NCBI RefSeq assembly: GCF_030296555.1
Contig: NZ_AP027728.1
Span: forward strand, 124,001 to 188,000
From: Microbacterium suwonense
GTDB taxonomy: Bacteria; Actinomycetota; Actinomycetes; Actinomycetales; Microbacteriaceae
Length of the DNA: 64,000 nucleotides
Reading direction: 5' to 3'
The notes beneath the pieces were generated by a model. That model was not told where the DNA came from. It saw nothing but the letters and a program-made list of their open reading frames with translations, and ran no database searches. Every line of letters starts with the position of its first letter. Positions within the stretch are counted from its first letter, which is position 1. The position numbers were made by a program, and so were the translations under genes. This document shows, in pieces, positions 1 to 7,699 of the stretch.

Positions 1-989
1 GCCGTGCTCGAGAACGACGAGTTGCGCCGACTCGTGCGCGGGGTGCGCAGCAGCGGCATCAGCCGCTCTGAGACACTGCGCCTGACCACGGCTCGATCGC
101 TGGATCCTCGCGTGGTGTCGGCGCGCGCCAGCGTCGTGGAACCTCGACTGACGCTGCTCATCATCCGCGACGTCACCGAGCGCGAGCGACTGGATCAGAT
201 GCGCACCGACTTCGTATCCAACACCAGCCATGAGCTGAAGACGCCGGTCGCCTCGGTGAGCCTGCTGGCAGAGGCGATCGGCTCCGCAGCCGACGACCCC
301 GAGCAGGTGCGTCGCTTCGCCGAGCGGATCACGGCCGAGGCCAGGCGGCTCGATCAGCTCACAGGACGCATCATGAGCCTGTCGCGCCTGCAGTCCGCCG
401 AGAGCCTGTCGCAGGTCGAGCCGGTCTCGATCGACGAGGTCGTGCACGCCGCCATCGAGGCGCACGCCGTGCAGGCCGCATCCGCAGGTGTTGAGCTCAT
501 CCGCGGCGGCGATCGCGGTGCGTGGGTGCGCGGGGACGCCCAGGTGCTCGTCGAGGCGGTCGGGAATCTGCTGGCCAACGCCATCGTGTACTCGCCACAC
601 GGAACCGATGTGGGCGTCGGGGTCAAGATCGATGGCGACGTCGTCGAGATCGCCGTCGCGGACCGCGGAATCGGCATCTCCGACTCCGAGCGTGAGCGGA
701 TCTTCGAGCGTTTCTACCGGGCCGACGACGCGCGATCCCGTCGCACAGGGGAACCGGCCTCGGCCTGTCGATCGTGAAGCATGCGACCCAGCGTCACGGC
801 GGTGAGGTGCGGCTGTGGTCGCGCCCGGGCCGGGGCTCGACGTTCACTCTGCGGCTGCCACGCATCGATGCGCCGGATGCCGATGACGCGAAGAAGTCCA
901 AGAAGAAGCGCAAGAAGAAGACCGGCGGAAAGCGCGCACGCACGGGCGAAGCGCTGTCCCGCACCGCACCGAACGGAGAGAACGCATGA
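1..989 (+). pseudogene. senX3: SenX3-type sensor histidine kinase, 5' partial and frameshifted
   Basis: Membrane-linked histidine kinase that would phosphorylate the response regulator encoded immediately downstream; SenX3/RegX3 pairs sense phosphate limitation in actinobacteria. The window starts inside the gene, in the end of a PAS-like region. The HisKA box SNTSHELKTPVAS (phospho-acceptor His) lies near 229-252, the N box (VGNLLANAIVYSPHG) near 559-603 and the G1 box DRGIGI near 661. The G2 box [15 protein letters not shown] is broken: the run at about 746-749 has four G where five restore the frame, and reading resumes to the stop at 989. The C-terminus is a lysine-rich tail ([10 protein letters not shown]). 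The stop overlaps the next start by 4 nt (ATGA), so the genes are translationally coupled. The disruption is probably a sequencing deletion. Confidence 0.85.
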
Positions 990-1669
990 CCCGCATCCTG
1001 CTGGTCGAGGACGAGCCAGACCTCGCCGACCCGCTCGCCTACCTGCTGCGGCGCGAGGGCTACGAGGTCGAGATCAGTGAGGACGGGCCGGGCGCGCTGA
1101 TCGCATTCCGCGAACGGGGCGCCGATATCATCCTGCTCGACCTGATGCTGCCGGGCATCTCCGGCACCGAGGTCTGCCGGCGCGTGCGACAGACGTCCAC
1201 TGTGCCGATCATCATGCTCACCGCGAAGGACTCCGAGGTGGACATCGTCGTCGGGCTCGAACTCGGCGCCGATGACTACATCACCAAGCCGTACTCGTCG
1301 CGCGAGCTGCTGGCGCGCATGCGCGCCGTGCTGCGCCGCATCGCCCAGGCTGAGACCGAGCTCGACGAGCGCGTGCTCGAGGGTGGCCGTGTCACGCTGG
1401 ACATCGACCGGCACACGGTCGCCGTGGACGGCGGCGAGATCAGCATGCCGCTGAAGGAGTTCGAGCTGCTGGAGGTGCTGATGCGCAATGCGGGGCGCGT
1501 GCTCACGCGGGGCCAGCTGATCGATCGGGTGTGGGGGAGCGACTACTTCGGCGACACCAAGACACTGGACGTGCACATCAAGCGCATCCGCTCGCGCATC
1601 GAGCAGAACCCGAGCGAACCAGTCATGCTCGTCACTGTCCGGGGGCTCGGGTACCGTTTCGAGGGCTGA
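986..1669 (+). CDS. regX3: RegX3-type response regulator (OmpR/PhoB family)
   Basis: DNA-binding response regulator of 227 aa and partner of the upstream kinase. The receiver domain (about 1-118) shows the acidic pocket VEDEPD, the phospho-acceptor Asp in ILLDLMLPG, the conserved Thr in MLTAKD and the Lys in [11 protein letters not shown] winged helix (about 130-225) follows with [20 protein letters not shown] and [13 protein letters not shown] recognition helix sequence ([13 protein letters not shown]), ending in the usual [10 protein letters not shown]. Overlap with the kinase stop fixes the ATG at 986. Family knowledge links RegX3 to phosphate-starvation promoters; nothing in the window proves the regulon. 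A strong hairpin terminator follows. Confidence 0.93.
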   Translation: MTRILLVEDEPDLADPLAYLLRREGYEVEISEDGPGALIAFRERGADIILLDLMLPGISGTEVCRRVRQTSTVPIIMLTAKDSEVDIVVGLELGADDYITKPYSSRELLARMRAVLRRIAQAETELDERVLEGGRVTLDIDRHTVAVDGGEISMPLKEFELLEVLMRNAGRVLTRGQLIDRVWGSDYFGDTKTLDVHIKRIRSRIEQNPSEPVMLVTVRGLGYRFEG

Positions 1670-1684
1670 TCGCGTGCAGAACGA

Positions 1685-1719
1685 GAAGGAGGCCGGCCCT
1701 GTGCGGGCCGGCCTCCTTC
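1685..1719. terminator. Bidirectional hairpin terminator
   Basis: Perfect 15-bp stem (1685-1699 with 1705-1719, GAAGGAGGCCGGCCC and its complement) and a 5-nt loop, placed between the stops of the convergent regX3 and lipoprotein genes. It can serve both strands. Confidence 0.85.
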
Positions 1720-1736
1720 ATCAGGTCACTGCGGGA

Positions 1737-2231
1737 TCATCCCTGGTCGGGGACGAGGTCGCGGTAGTAGGGAAGCGTTCCGTCGAGCACGGGCACCTGC
1801 AGCGGGTCGGCCTCGTCGGCTCCGGAACGGAACAGCACCTCGACCGTCGCGCCGGGCTTGACGTCGAGGTTCTCGATCAGCAGTGGCTCCTCATTGGCGC
1901 CCAGGCTGACGGTCTCACCGGCGGGCACACGCACCTGCAGCTGCTTGCCCTCGACGGTCACGCTCAGCGATGTGGTCTTGTCGCTCTCGTTGATCAGCGC
2001 GGCCACGAGGTTGCCGGCCGAGCCGTCGTCGGTGGCGATGATCAGTGCGTTGCGCACGACCACGGGGCCGCCGGTGGACTCGACATTGACCCCGTCGGAT
2101 GCCGGGTACACGTTCGTCGTCGCCTGATGGGTGATGAAGGTGCAGCCGGTGGTGCCGAGTGCGATCGCGGCGCCGAGAGCGACAGCGGCGACGAGGCGCG
2201 GAGCGATGGGCGCAGCGGAGCGCAGGTTCAC
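1737..2231 (-). CDS. LpqE-like putative lipoprotein
   Basis: Exported lipoprotein of 164 aa with an N-terminal signal (positively charged start, then VAAVALGAAIALG) and a lipobox-like GTTGC whose Cys would be lipidated. The rest is a predicted beta-rich extracellular domain. The GTG at 2231 is chosen because AGGAGG lies a few bases upstream and the signal peptide begins there; an upstream extension to 2426 has no signal features. In Mycobacterium tuberculosis lpqE lies beside carD, ispD, ispF and cysS in this order, so the position supports an LpqE-type (DUF461/PCu(A)C-like) assignment. The molecular role is not established from sequence. It diverges from carD. Confidence 0.7.
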   Translation of the reverse strand: MNLRSAAPIAPRLVAAVALGAAIALGTTGCTFITHQATTNVYPASDGVNVESTGGPVVVRNALIIATDDGSAGNLVAALINESDKTTSLSVTVEGKQLQVRVPAGETVSLGANEEPLLIENLDVKPGATVEVLFRSGADEADPLQVPVLDGTLPYYRDLVPDQG

Positions 2232-2352
2232 GGATCCTCCTGAGATGCGACGGATGTCGTGCCTCAGTCTAGTGGATTCGACGTCGTCGTCCTGGACTCG
2301 TCGAGGCGTTCCGAGAGGCACCGGCGCGAACCTTAGCGCATAACGGCTGTGG

Positions 2353-2358
2353 TATGCT
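2353..2358 (+). promoter_or_regulatory. Putative -10 box of carD
   Basis: TATGCT, 26 nt before the carD ATG at 2385. A purine-rich GAAAGGA follows as a ribosome site. No convincing -35 hexamer is seen. Confidence 0.45.
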
Positions 2359-2384
2359 GGAGATTGCCGAAAGGACACGTCTTT

Positions 2385-2866
2385 ATGCTTTTTGAGGTTG
2401 GCGAAACCGTCGTCTATCCGCACCACGGAGCCGCAACGATCATCGAGGTCAAGGATCGCGTGATCAAGGGGAGACGAAGAAGTATCTCAAGCTGAACGTC
2501 ACCCAGGGCGACCTGATCATCGAGGTGCCCGCCGAGAACGTCGACCTGGTCGGCGTCCGCGACGTCATCGGCCAGGAGGGCCTCGACCACGTCTTCGAGG
2601 TGCTGCGCGCGCCCTTCACCGAGGAGCCGACCAACTGGTCGCGTCGTTACAAGGCGAACCTCGAGAAGCTCGCTTCGGGCGATGTCATCAAGGTGAGCGA
2701 GGTCGTGCGCGACCTGTGGCGCCGTGACCAGGACCGCGGCCTGTCGGCGGGTGAGAAGCGGATGCTGGCCAAGGCCCGGCAGATCCTCATCTCCGAGCTC
2801 GCTCTCGCCGAGAAGATCGACGAGGACAAGGCCGGAGAGCTGCTCGACGAGGTGCTCGCCTCCTGA
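2385..2866 (+). pseudogene. carD: CarD-family transcriptional regulator, frameshifted
   Basis: CarD binds the RNA polymerase beta subunit and stabilises open promoter complexes, notably at rRNA promoters. The first frame gives the N-terminal RNAP-interaction domain ([19 protein letters not shown]). After 2468-2471 the frame is broken, and it resumes as [18 protein letters not shown] and the C-terminal helical DNA-binding domain ([27 protein letters not shown]) to the stop at 2866. The run AAGGGGAG has four G; a fifth restores [13 protein letters not shown] exactly, giving the normal length of about 160 aa. CarD is essential in mycobacteria, so a real null is unlikely and a base-calling deletion is preferred. 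A hairpin terminator follows. Confidence 0.88.
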
Positions 2867-2886
2867 GCGCCATCGACCGGAATGCG

Positions 2887-2919
2887 AAAAGGAGCGGATG
2901 CCACGGCATCCGCTCCTTT
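2887..2919 (+). terminator. Hairpin terminator after carD
   Basis: Near-perfect stem pairing 2887-2902 (AAAAGGAGCGGATGCC) with 2904-2919 (GGCATCCGCTCCTTT side), followed by a short T-containing stretch. It contains the genome's favoured octamer CGGATGCC in both arms. Confidence 0.75.
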
Positions 2920-2948
2920 CGCGTCTGCGCCGCAGCGGCTCCGCACGG

Positions 2949-2954
2949 TAGCGT
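2949..2954 (+). promoter_or_regulatory. -10 box of ispDF, leaderless arrangement
   Basis: TAGCGT ends 6 nt before the GTG start at 2961, so transcription would begin at or next to the start codon. No Shine-Dalgarno sequence is present. Confidence 0.55.
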
Positions 2955-2960
2955 GTCAGC

Positions 2961-4142
2961 GTGACCGAGTACCACGTCCCGACCACCGCGATCATCGTCG
3001 TCGCCGCCGGCTCGGGAACTCGCCTCGGCGCCGGGGCGCCGAAGGCGCTCGTCGACCTCGACGGACGTACGGTGCTGCGCCACGCACTGGACGGCGTGTT
3101 CGCCGCTGCGCCGATGCAGGTGATCGTCGTCGCGCCCGCCGGACATGAGCAGACAGTTGCGGACGAGCTGACAGAAGCCAACCGCGACCGGGGATGGCGG
3201 TCGGCCGTCGTCACCGGCGGCGAGACACGGCAGCAGTCGGTGGCTGCGGGTCTCGAAGCGCTCGGAGAGGGCATCGAGACCGTGCTCGTGCACGACGCCG
3301 CACGGGCGCTGACGCCCGCCACGCAGATCGACGCGGTCGCTGCAGCGGTGACCCCGGATGCCGGTGCGATCCCGGCGCTCGCGGTGGTCGACACCCTCAA
3401 GCGAGTCGACGGCGACGCGGTGGTCGAGGCGGTGGATCGTGCAGTGCTCGCCGCGGCGCAGACGCCGCAGGGCTTTCCTCGGGCCGTGCTGGAGGCGGCG
3501 TACGCGCGGGCGACGGCGGCCGGCGAGGAGCACACCGACGATGCGGCACTGTTCGCCGCAGCCGGAGGGTTCGTTCGCCGAATCCCGGGTTCTGAACGGG
3601 CGTTCAAGATCACCACTCCGGCCGACCTGGAGCGGGCGCGGATGCTGCTGCATCCGCCTACCGCACGGATGCCGCGGATCGGCGTCGGCACCGACGTGCA
3701 CGCCTTCGGAGGCGAGGGCAGTCTCTGGCTCGCGGGCCTGGAATGGCCGGGGGAGCAGCCGTTGTCGGGGCACTCCGATGGCGATGCCGTCGCGCACGCC
3801 ATCGTCGACGCCCTGCTGGGTGCGGCGGGGCTGGGCGATATCGGCCAGCATTTCGGCACCGCGCACCCCGAGTACGCTGGTGCGCACGCCGATGTGTTCC
3901 TCGCGCGCACGGCACGGATGCTGACGGATGCCGGCTTCGCAATCGGCAACGTCTCCGTGCAGTTCCAGGGGAATCGGCCGCGGTTCAGTGCCCGTCGTGC
4001 CGAGGCGGAGGCGGTGCTCTCGGCCGCCCTGGGCGGAGCATCCGTGTCGGTGTCGGCGACCACGACCGACGGACTCGGCTTCCCCGGCCGCGGCGAGGGC
4101 ATCGCCGTCACAGCCGTGGCCCTCGTCATCCCCCGCCGCTGA
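2961..4142 (+). CDS. ispDF: Bifunctional IspD/IspF, MEP isoprenoid pathway
   Basis: Fusion of 393 aa catalysing two MEP-pathway steps: transfer of CMP to 2-C-methyl-D-erythritol 4-phosphate, and cyclisation to 2-C-methyl-D-erythritol 2,4-cyclodiphosphate. Residues 1-230 are the IspD nucleotidyltransferase ([18 protein letters not shown] nucleotide loop, [16 protein letters not shown]). Residues about 233-393 are IspF ([10 protein letters not shown] with metal ligands D and [30 protein letters not shown]). The two are separate genes in mycobacteria but fused in many Microbacteriaceae. It reads through without a break. The GTG start is supported by a -10 box 6 nt upstream. The array of inverted 19-nt repeats begins 12 nt after its stop. 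Confidence 0.95.
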   Translation: MTEYHVPTTAIIVVAAGSGTRLGAGAPKALVDLDGRTVLRHALDGVFAAAPMQVIVVAPAGHEQTVADELTEANRDRGWRSAVVTGGETRQQSVAAGLEALGEGIETVLVHDAARALTPATQIDAVAAAVTPDAGAIPALAVVDTLKRVDGDAVVEAVDRAVLAAAQTPQGFPRAVLEAAYARATAAGEEHTDDAALFAAAGGFVRRIPGSERAFKITTPADLERARMLLHPPTARMPRIGVGTDVHAFGGEGSLWLAGLEWPGEQPLSGHSDGDAVAHAIVDALLGAAGLGDIGQHFGTAHPEYAGAHADVFLARTARMLTDAGFAIGNVSVQFQGNRPRFSARRAEAEAVLSAALGGASVSVSATTTDGLGFPGRGEGIAVTAVALVIPRR

Positions 4143-4153
4143 CGCCCACCCGC

Positions 4154-4455
4154 TCGACTTCCCTCCCAGCGCGAGACTTCTTTCCCAGCCTGAGACTTCC
4201 CTTCCAGCCTGAGACTTCTCTCCCAGACTGAGACTTCTCTCCCAGACTGAGACTTCCCTTCCCGCCTGAGGCTTCTTTCCCAGCGCGAGACTTCTCTTCC
4301 AGCACGAAACAGCACCCAACACGCCCTGTTTCGTGCTGGAGAGGAAGTCTCGGGGGCTGGAGAGGAAGTCTCGGGGCCTGGAGAGGAAGTCTCGGGGCCC
4401 GGAGAGGAAGTCTCGGGGGCTGGAGAGGAAGTCTGAGGCCTGGCGGGGAAGTCTC
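4154..4455. repeat. Inverted array of 19/21-nt repeats around a central hairpin
   Basis: The whole ispDF-cysS gap (348 nt) is occupied by this structure. Left arm: eight copies of GAGACTTC or close variants, at 4154, 4173, 4192, 4211, 4230, 4249, 4268 and 4287, spaced exactly 19 nt, each followed by a pyrimidine-rich (C/T)(C/T)T(C/T)CCAG segment. Centre: a 14-bp perfect palindrome, CCAGCACGAAACAG (4299-4312) with CTGTTTCGTGCTGG (4326-4339). Right arm: six copies of the reverse complement GAAGTCTC, at 4344, 4365, 4386, 4407, 4428 and 4448, spaced 21 nt (the last 20). A transcript could fold into a long imperfect hairpin. A relative lies at 62664-62766. Confidence 0.95.
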
Positions 4456-4478
4456 GGGAAAGGGGACAGGCGTCCCGG

Positions 4479-4484
4479 TAGTCT
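4479..4484 (+). promoter_or_regulatory. -10 box of cysS, leaderless arrangement
   Basis: TAGTCT ends 6 nt before the GTG at 4491, just outside the repeat array, with no Shine-Dalgarno sequence. cysS therefore probably has its own promoter. Confidence 0.5.
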
Positions 4485-4490
4485 TGTGCA

Positions 4491-5969
4491 GTGACGATCC
4501 GGCTCTATGACACCCGCGCGCAGGAGCTGCGCGACTTCGTTCCGCTCGACCCCTCGAACGTGACGATGTACGTGTGTGGAGCGACCGTGCAGTCCGGGCC
4601 GCACATCGGGCACGTGCGCGCGGCGCTGAGCTTCGACATCCTGCGGCGCTGGCTGGAGCGTAGCTTCGGCCGGGTCACCTTCGTGCGCAACATCACCGAC
4701 ATCGATGACAAGACGCTCGACAACGCCACCGAGGCCGAGCCGTGGTGGGCACTCGCGTACCGCATCGAGAAGGAGTTCACGGCCGCCTACGACACCGTCG
4801 GGATCCTTCCGCCGACCTACGAGCCGCGAGCGACCGGGTTCATCCCGCAGATGCAGGAGCTGATCGCGACGCTGATCCGACGCGGCCACGCCTACCCGGC
4901 ACCGGACGGCTCCGGCGACGTGTACTTCGACGTGCGCTCCTGGCCGGCGTACGGCGAACTCACGCACCAGTCGCTCGATGCGATGGAGGCCGCGGCCGAC
5001 GCCGACCCGCGCGGCAAGCGCAACCCGCAGGACTTCGCGCTGTGGAAGGGCGCGAAGGCGGACGAGCCGGCGGATGCCGTGTGGGCGTCGCCCTGGGGTC
5101 CGGGGCGCCCCGGCTGGCACATCGAGTGCTCGGCGATGTCCAAGCGCTACCTGGGCGCCGAGTTCGACATCCACGGGGGCGGTCTTGACCTGCGCTTCCC
5201 GCATCACGAGAACGAGCTCGCTCAGTCCACTGCCGCGGGCGACGGCTTCGCGCGCTACTGGGTGCACAACGGCCTGGTGACGGTGGGCGGCCAGAAGATG
5301 TCGAAGTCGCTCGGCAACTTCACCCTTGCCGCGGACTTCCTCGATGGGGTCGACCCGATGGTGGCGCGCTATGCGCTCCTCGCCGCGCACTACCGGTCGA
5401 GCCTCGACCTCACCGCGTCGACCCTGGCGGAGGCGGATGCCGCACTGGGGCGCATCCGCGGGTTCCTGGAGCGTGCGGAGCGCATCGTGGACGAACGGGA
5501 TGCTGATCCGCGACGGCGCTCGCGCGACCTGTTCGGCCTGCAACCGAGCCTGGACGAAGTGACGCTGGGCGAGGGCGACGTCCCGGATGCCTTCGCCCAG
5601 GCGATGGACGACGACCTCGGCGTCCCCCAGGCGCTTGCGGTGTTGCATGAGACCGTCAGGGCGGGGAACAGTGCGATCGACGCGTTCCAGGTGGACGGCG
5701 CCGGTCCGCTCAACGCGGCGTACGCGGCTGTGATCGCGATGTTGAGGGTGCTCGGCCTGGACGGCGCCCCTTCGGCATCCGCATCAGGAGGGACGGATGC
5801 CGCGGCATCCGCGCTCGACGCGCTCATGCAGACGATGATCGCCCAGCGCGCGCAGGCGCGCGCTGACAAGGACTGGGCCGCAGCCGACCGCATCCGTGAT
5901 GCGATCGGTGCGGCAGGGATCACTCTGGAGGACACTCCGGACGGAACGCATTGGAGTATCGATGGCTAA
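4491..5969 (+). CDS. cysS: Cysteinyl-tRNA synthetase
   Basis: Class I aminoacyl-tRNA synthetase of 492 aa that charges tRNA-Cys. The HIGH motif ([17 protein letters not shown]) is near residues 39-55 and the KMSKS motif ([11 protein letters not shown]) near 265-275. Zinc ligands fit the Cys in [10 protein letters not shown], the Cys in WHIECSAMS and HHENE. A C-terminal DALR/anticodon region ends in a helix with [11 protein letters not shown]. The length and full C-terminal domain favour CysS over the shorter mycothiol ligase MshC. The gene overlaps the rlmB start by 8 nt, implying coupling. Fully open frame. Confidence 0.95.
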   Translation: MTIRLYDTRAQELRDFVPLDPSNVTMYVCGATVQSGPHIGHVRAALSFDILRRWLERSFGRVTFVRNITDIDDKTLDNATEAEPWWALAYRIEKEFTAAYDTVGILPPTYEPRATGFIPQMQELIATLIRRGHAYPAPDGSGDVYFDVRSWPAYGELTHQSLDAMEAAADADPRGKRNPQDFALWKGAKADEPADAVWASPWGPGRPGWHIECSAMSKRYLGAEFDIHGGGLDLRFPHHENELAQSTAAGDGFARYWVHNGLVTVGGQKMSKSLGNFTLAADFLDGVDPMVARYALLAAHYRSSLDLTASTLAEADAALGRIRGFLERAERIVDERDADPRRRSRDLFGLQPSLDEVTLGEGDVPDAFAQAMDDDLGVPQALAVLHETVRAGNSAIDAFQVDGAGPLNAAYAAVIAMLRVLGLDGAPSASASGGTDAAASALDALMQTMIAQRAQARADKDWAAADRIRDAIGAAGITLEDTPDGTHWSIDG

Positions 5970-6960
5970 GCCTGGCCGCCCCGGAGCGGGCAACAGCAAG
6001 AAGAAGGGCGCCACCAAGGGCACCGGCGGTCACAGCCGCAAGGCACTGGAAGGCCGCGGTCCCACGCCGAAGGCGGAGGACCGGAGCTGGCACGTGGCGG
6101 GCAAGCGCAAGGCCGCTCAGGAGCGCTATGCAGCCGCTGGCGGCAAGGGCAAGACGGGGGCTCAGCGGCCGCAGTCGAACATGAACCGCACCAGTCGCGC
6201 GAAGTCGGCGGACGACACCGAGACCGTCACCGGTCGCAACTCGGTGCTCGAGGCTCTGCGCACGAAGATCCCGGCGACCGCGTTCTACCTCGCGCAGCGC
6301 GTCGAGATGGATGACCGCGTGCGCGAGATGCTCTCGATCGCCCGACACCGCGAGATCCCGGTGCTCGAGGTCACCCGCCAGGAGCTCGACCGGATGGCCG
6401 GGTTCGACGGAGTGCATCAGGGCGTGGGGCTGAAGGTGCCGCCGTACGAGTACGCGCACCCGCAGGACCTGCTCGAACAGGTCATCGACCGCGGTGAGAC
6501 TCCGCTGTTCGTGGCGCTCGACGGCATCACCGACCCGCGCAACCTGGGAGCGATCATCCGCTCGACGGCCGCTTTCGGCGGGCACGGCATCATCCTCCCG
6601 CAGCGCCGCTCGGCGAGCGTCAACTCGGCCGCCTGGAAGACCAGCGCCGGCGCCGCCGCGCGCCTGCCCGTCGCGCTCGCCTCGAACCTCACCGCGCTGC
6701 TGAAGGAGTTCAAGAAGCAGGGCGTGTTCGTGCTGGGCATGGACGGCGGCGGCGATGTGATGCTGCCGAAGCTCGAGCTGGCGGATCGGCCGATCGTGAT
6801 CGTCATCGGCTCGGAGGGCAAGGGTCTCTCGCGTCTGGTCGCCGAGAACTGCGATCAGATCGTGTCCATCCCGATCTCGGCGGCGACCGAGTCCTTGAAC
6901 GCGGGCATCGCGGCATCCGTCGCGCTGTACCAGGTCGCGACCATGCGCGCGGCGGAATAA
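5962..6960 (+). CDS. rlmB: RlmB-type 23S rRNA 2'-O-methyltransferase (TrmH/SpoU family)
   Basis: SPOUT-class RNA methyltransferase of 332 aa, predicted to methylate the ribose of a guanosine in 23S rRNA domain V. The N-terminus (about 1-80) is a basic, low-complexity extension ([21 protein letters not shown]). Then come the SpoU substrate-binding domain ([13 protein letters not shown]) and the knotted methylase domain with the three motifs [26 protein letters not shown] and [18 protein letters not shown]. The ATG at 5962 overlaps the end of cysS by 8 nt; this cysS-rlmB pairing matches mycobacteria. Confidence 0.92.
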   Translation: MAKPGRPGAGNSKKKGATKGTGGHSRKALEGRGPTPKAEDRSWHVAGKRKAAQERYAAAGGKGKTGAQRPQSNMNRTSRAKSADDTETVTGRNSVLEALRTKIPATAFYLAQRVEMDDRVREMLSIARHREIPVLEVTRQELDRMAGFDGVHQGVGLKVPPYEYAHPQDLLEQVIDRGETPLFVALDGITDPRNLGAIIRSTAAFGGHGIILPQRRSASVNSAAWKTSAGAAARLPVALASNLTALLKEFKKQGVFVLGMDGGGDVMLPKLELADRPIVIVIGSEGKGLSRLVAENCDQIVSIPISAATESLNAGIAASVALYQVATMRAAE

Positions 6961-7018
6961 GTCCGGCTCGCTTTCGACTTGTACCGGATGTAAGCGTCCG
7001 CGGATCGGAAGGAAGCGC

Positions 7019-7659
7019 ATGTCCCGCATCGTCGTCATCGGAGGAACCGGCTACGCCGGAGCACACATCGTCCGCGAGGCGGTGAGTCGCGGTCATGAGG
7101 TCGTCTCGATCTCGCGCTCCGCGCCGCAGACGCCGATCGAGGGCGCCCGGTACGTGCAGGGCAGCGTGCTGGATCTCGCGTCTCTGGGCGATGTCTTCGA
7201 CGAAGCGGATGCCGTGATCTCGGCGCTGTCGCCACGTGGTGACATGCAGGATGCTGTGCTGGGCGCACTGAAGTCGCTCATCGAGAAGCTGTCGGGCACG
7301 GCGACGCGACTCGGCGTGGTCGGCGGCGCTGGCGGAAGCCTGGTCGCACCGGGCGGGCCGCGACTGTTCGACACGGGCTTCCCCGACGAGTACAAGCACG
7401 AGGCCCAGGTCGGCATCGATTCGCTCGAGCTGCTGCAGAGCACCGACGAGGGACTGGACTGGTTCTTCGTGCACCCTGCTGAGGTGTTCGGGCCATGGGC
7501 CGAGGAGAGCGCACCGGCAGCTATCGCGATGGCGGCGACGTGCTCGTGCGGGCCGAAGACGGCAGCTCGACGATCTCGGGCGCCGATTTCGCCATCGCCA
7601 TGATCGACGAGGTCGAGGCGCCGAAGCACCGCCGCGGACGCTTCGCCGTCGGCTACTGA
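7019..7659 (+). pseudogene. NAD(P)-binding Rossmann-fold oxidoreductase, frameshifted
   Basis: Atypical short-chain dehydrogenase (NAD(P)H-binding, NmrA/SDR-like) of about 213 aa. It has the dinucleotide motif VIGGTGYAGAHIVREA at residues 5-20 and a second conserved stretch LGVVGGAGGSL. The frame breaks near 7501-7506: CGAGGAGAG needs one more G (GAGGGAG) to continue as GERTGSYRDGGDVLV and end FAVGY with the stop at 7659. No pathway can be assigned. ATG at 7019 has GGAAGGA upstream. Probably a sequencing deletion. Confidence 0.75.
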
Positions 7660-7660
7660 G

Positions 7661-7696
7661 CTCGGTGGGGTCGGGTCCGCGCCCGACCCCACCGAG
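7661..7696. terminator. Bidirectional hairpin terminator
   Basis: Perfect 15-bp stem (CTCGGTGGGGTCGGG at 7661-7675 with 7682-7696) and a 6-nt loop, between the convergent oxidoreductase and fructanase genes. Confidence 0.85.
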
Positions 7697-7699
7697 TAC

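Noticed and set aside
2385..2866. Programmed ribosomal frameshift in carD
   Set aside because: The same type of one-base loss in a G run occurs in eleven other genes without slippery-site structure, so an artefact explains all of them better.
4154..4455. Repeat array considered as a CRISPR locus
   Set aside because: Units are 19-21 nt with no unique spacers, the second half is inverted, and no cas gene is near.
2414..5648. Very long minus-strand frames opposite ispDF, cysS and the repeat array
   Set aside because: They mirror the codon pattern of the plus-strand genes, are low-complexity (Arg/Ser/Ala/His-rich) and match no family.
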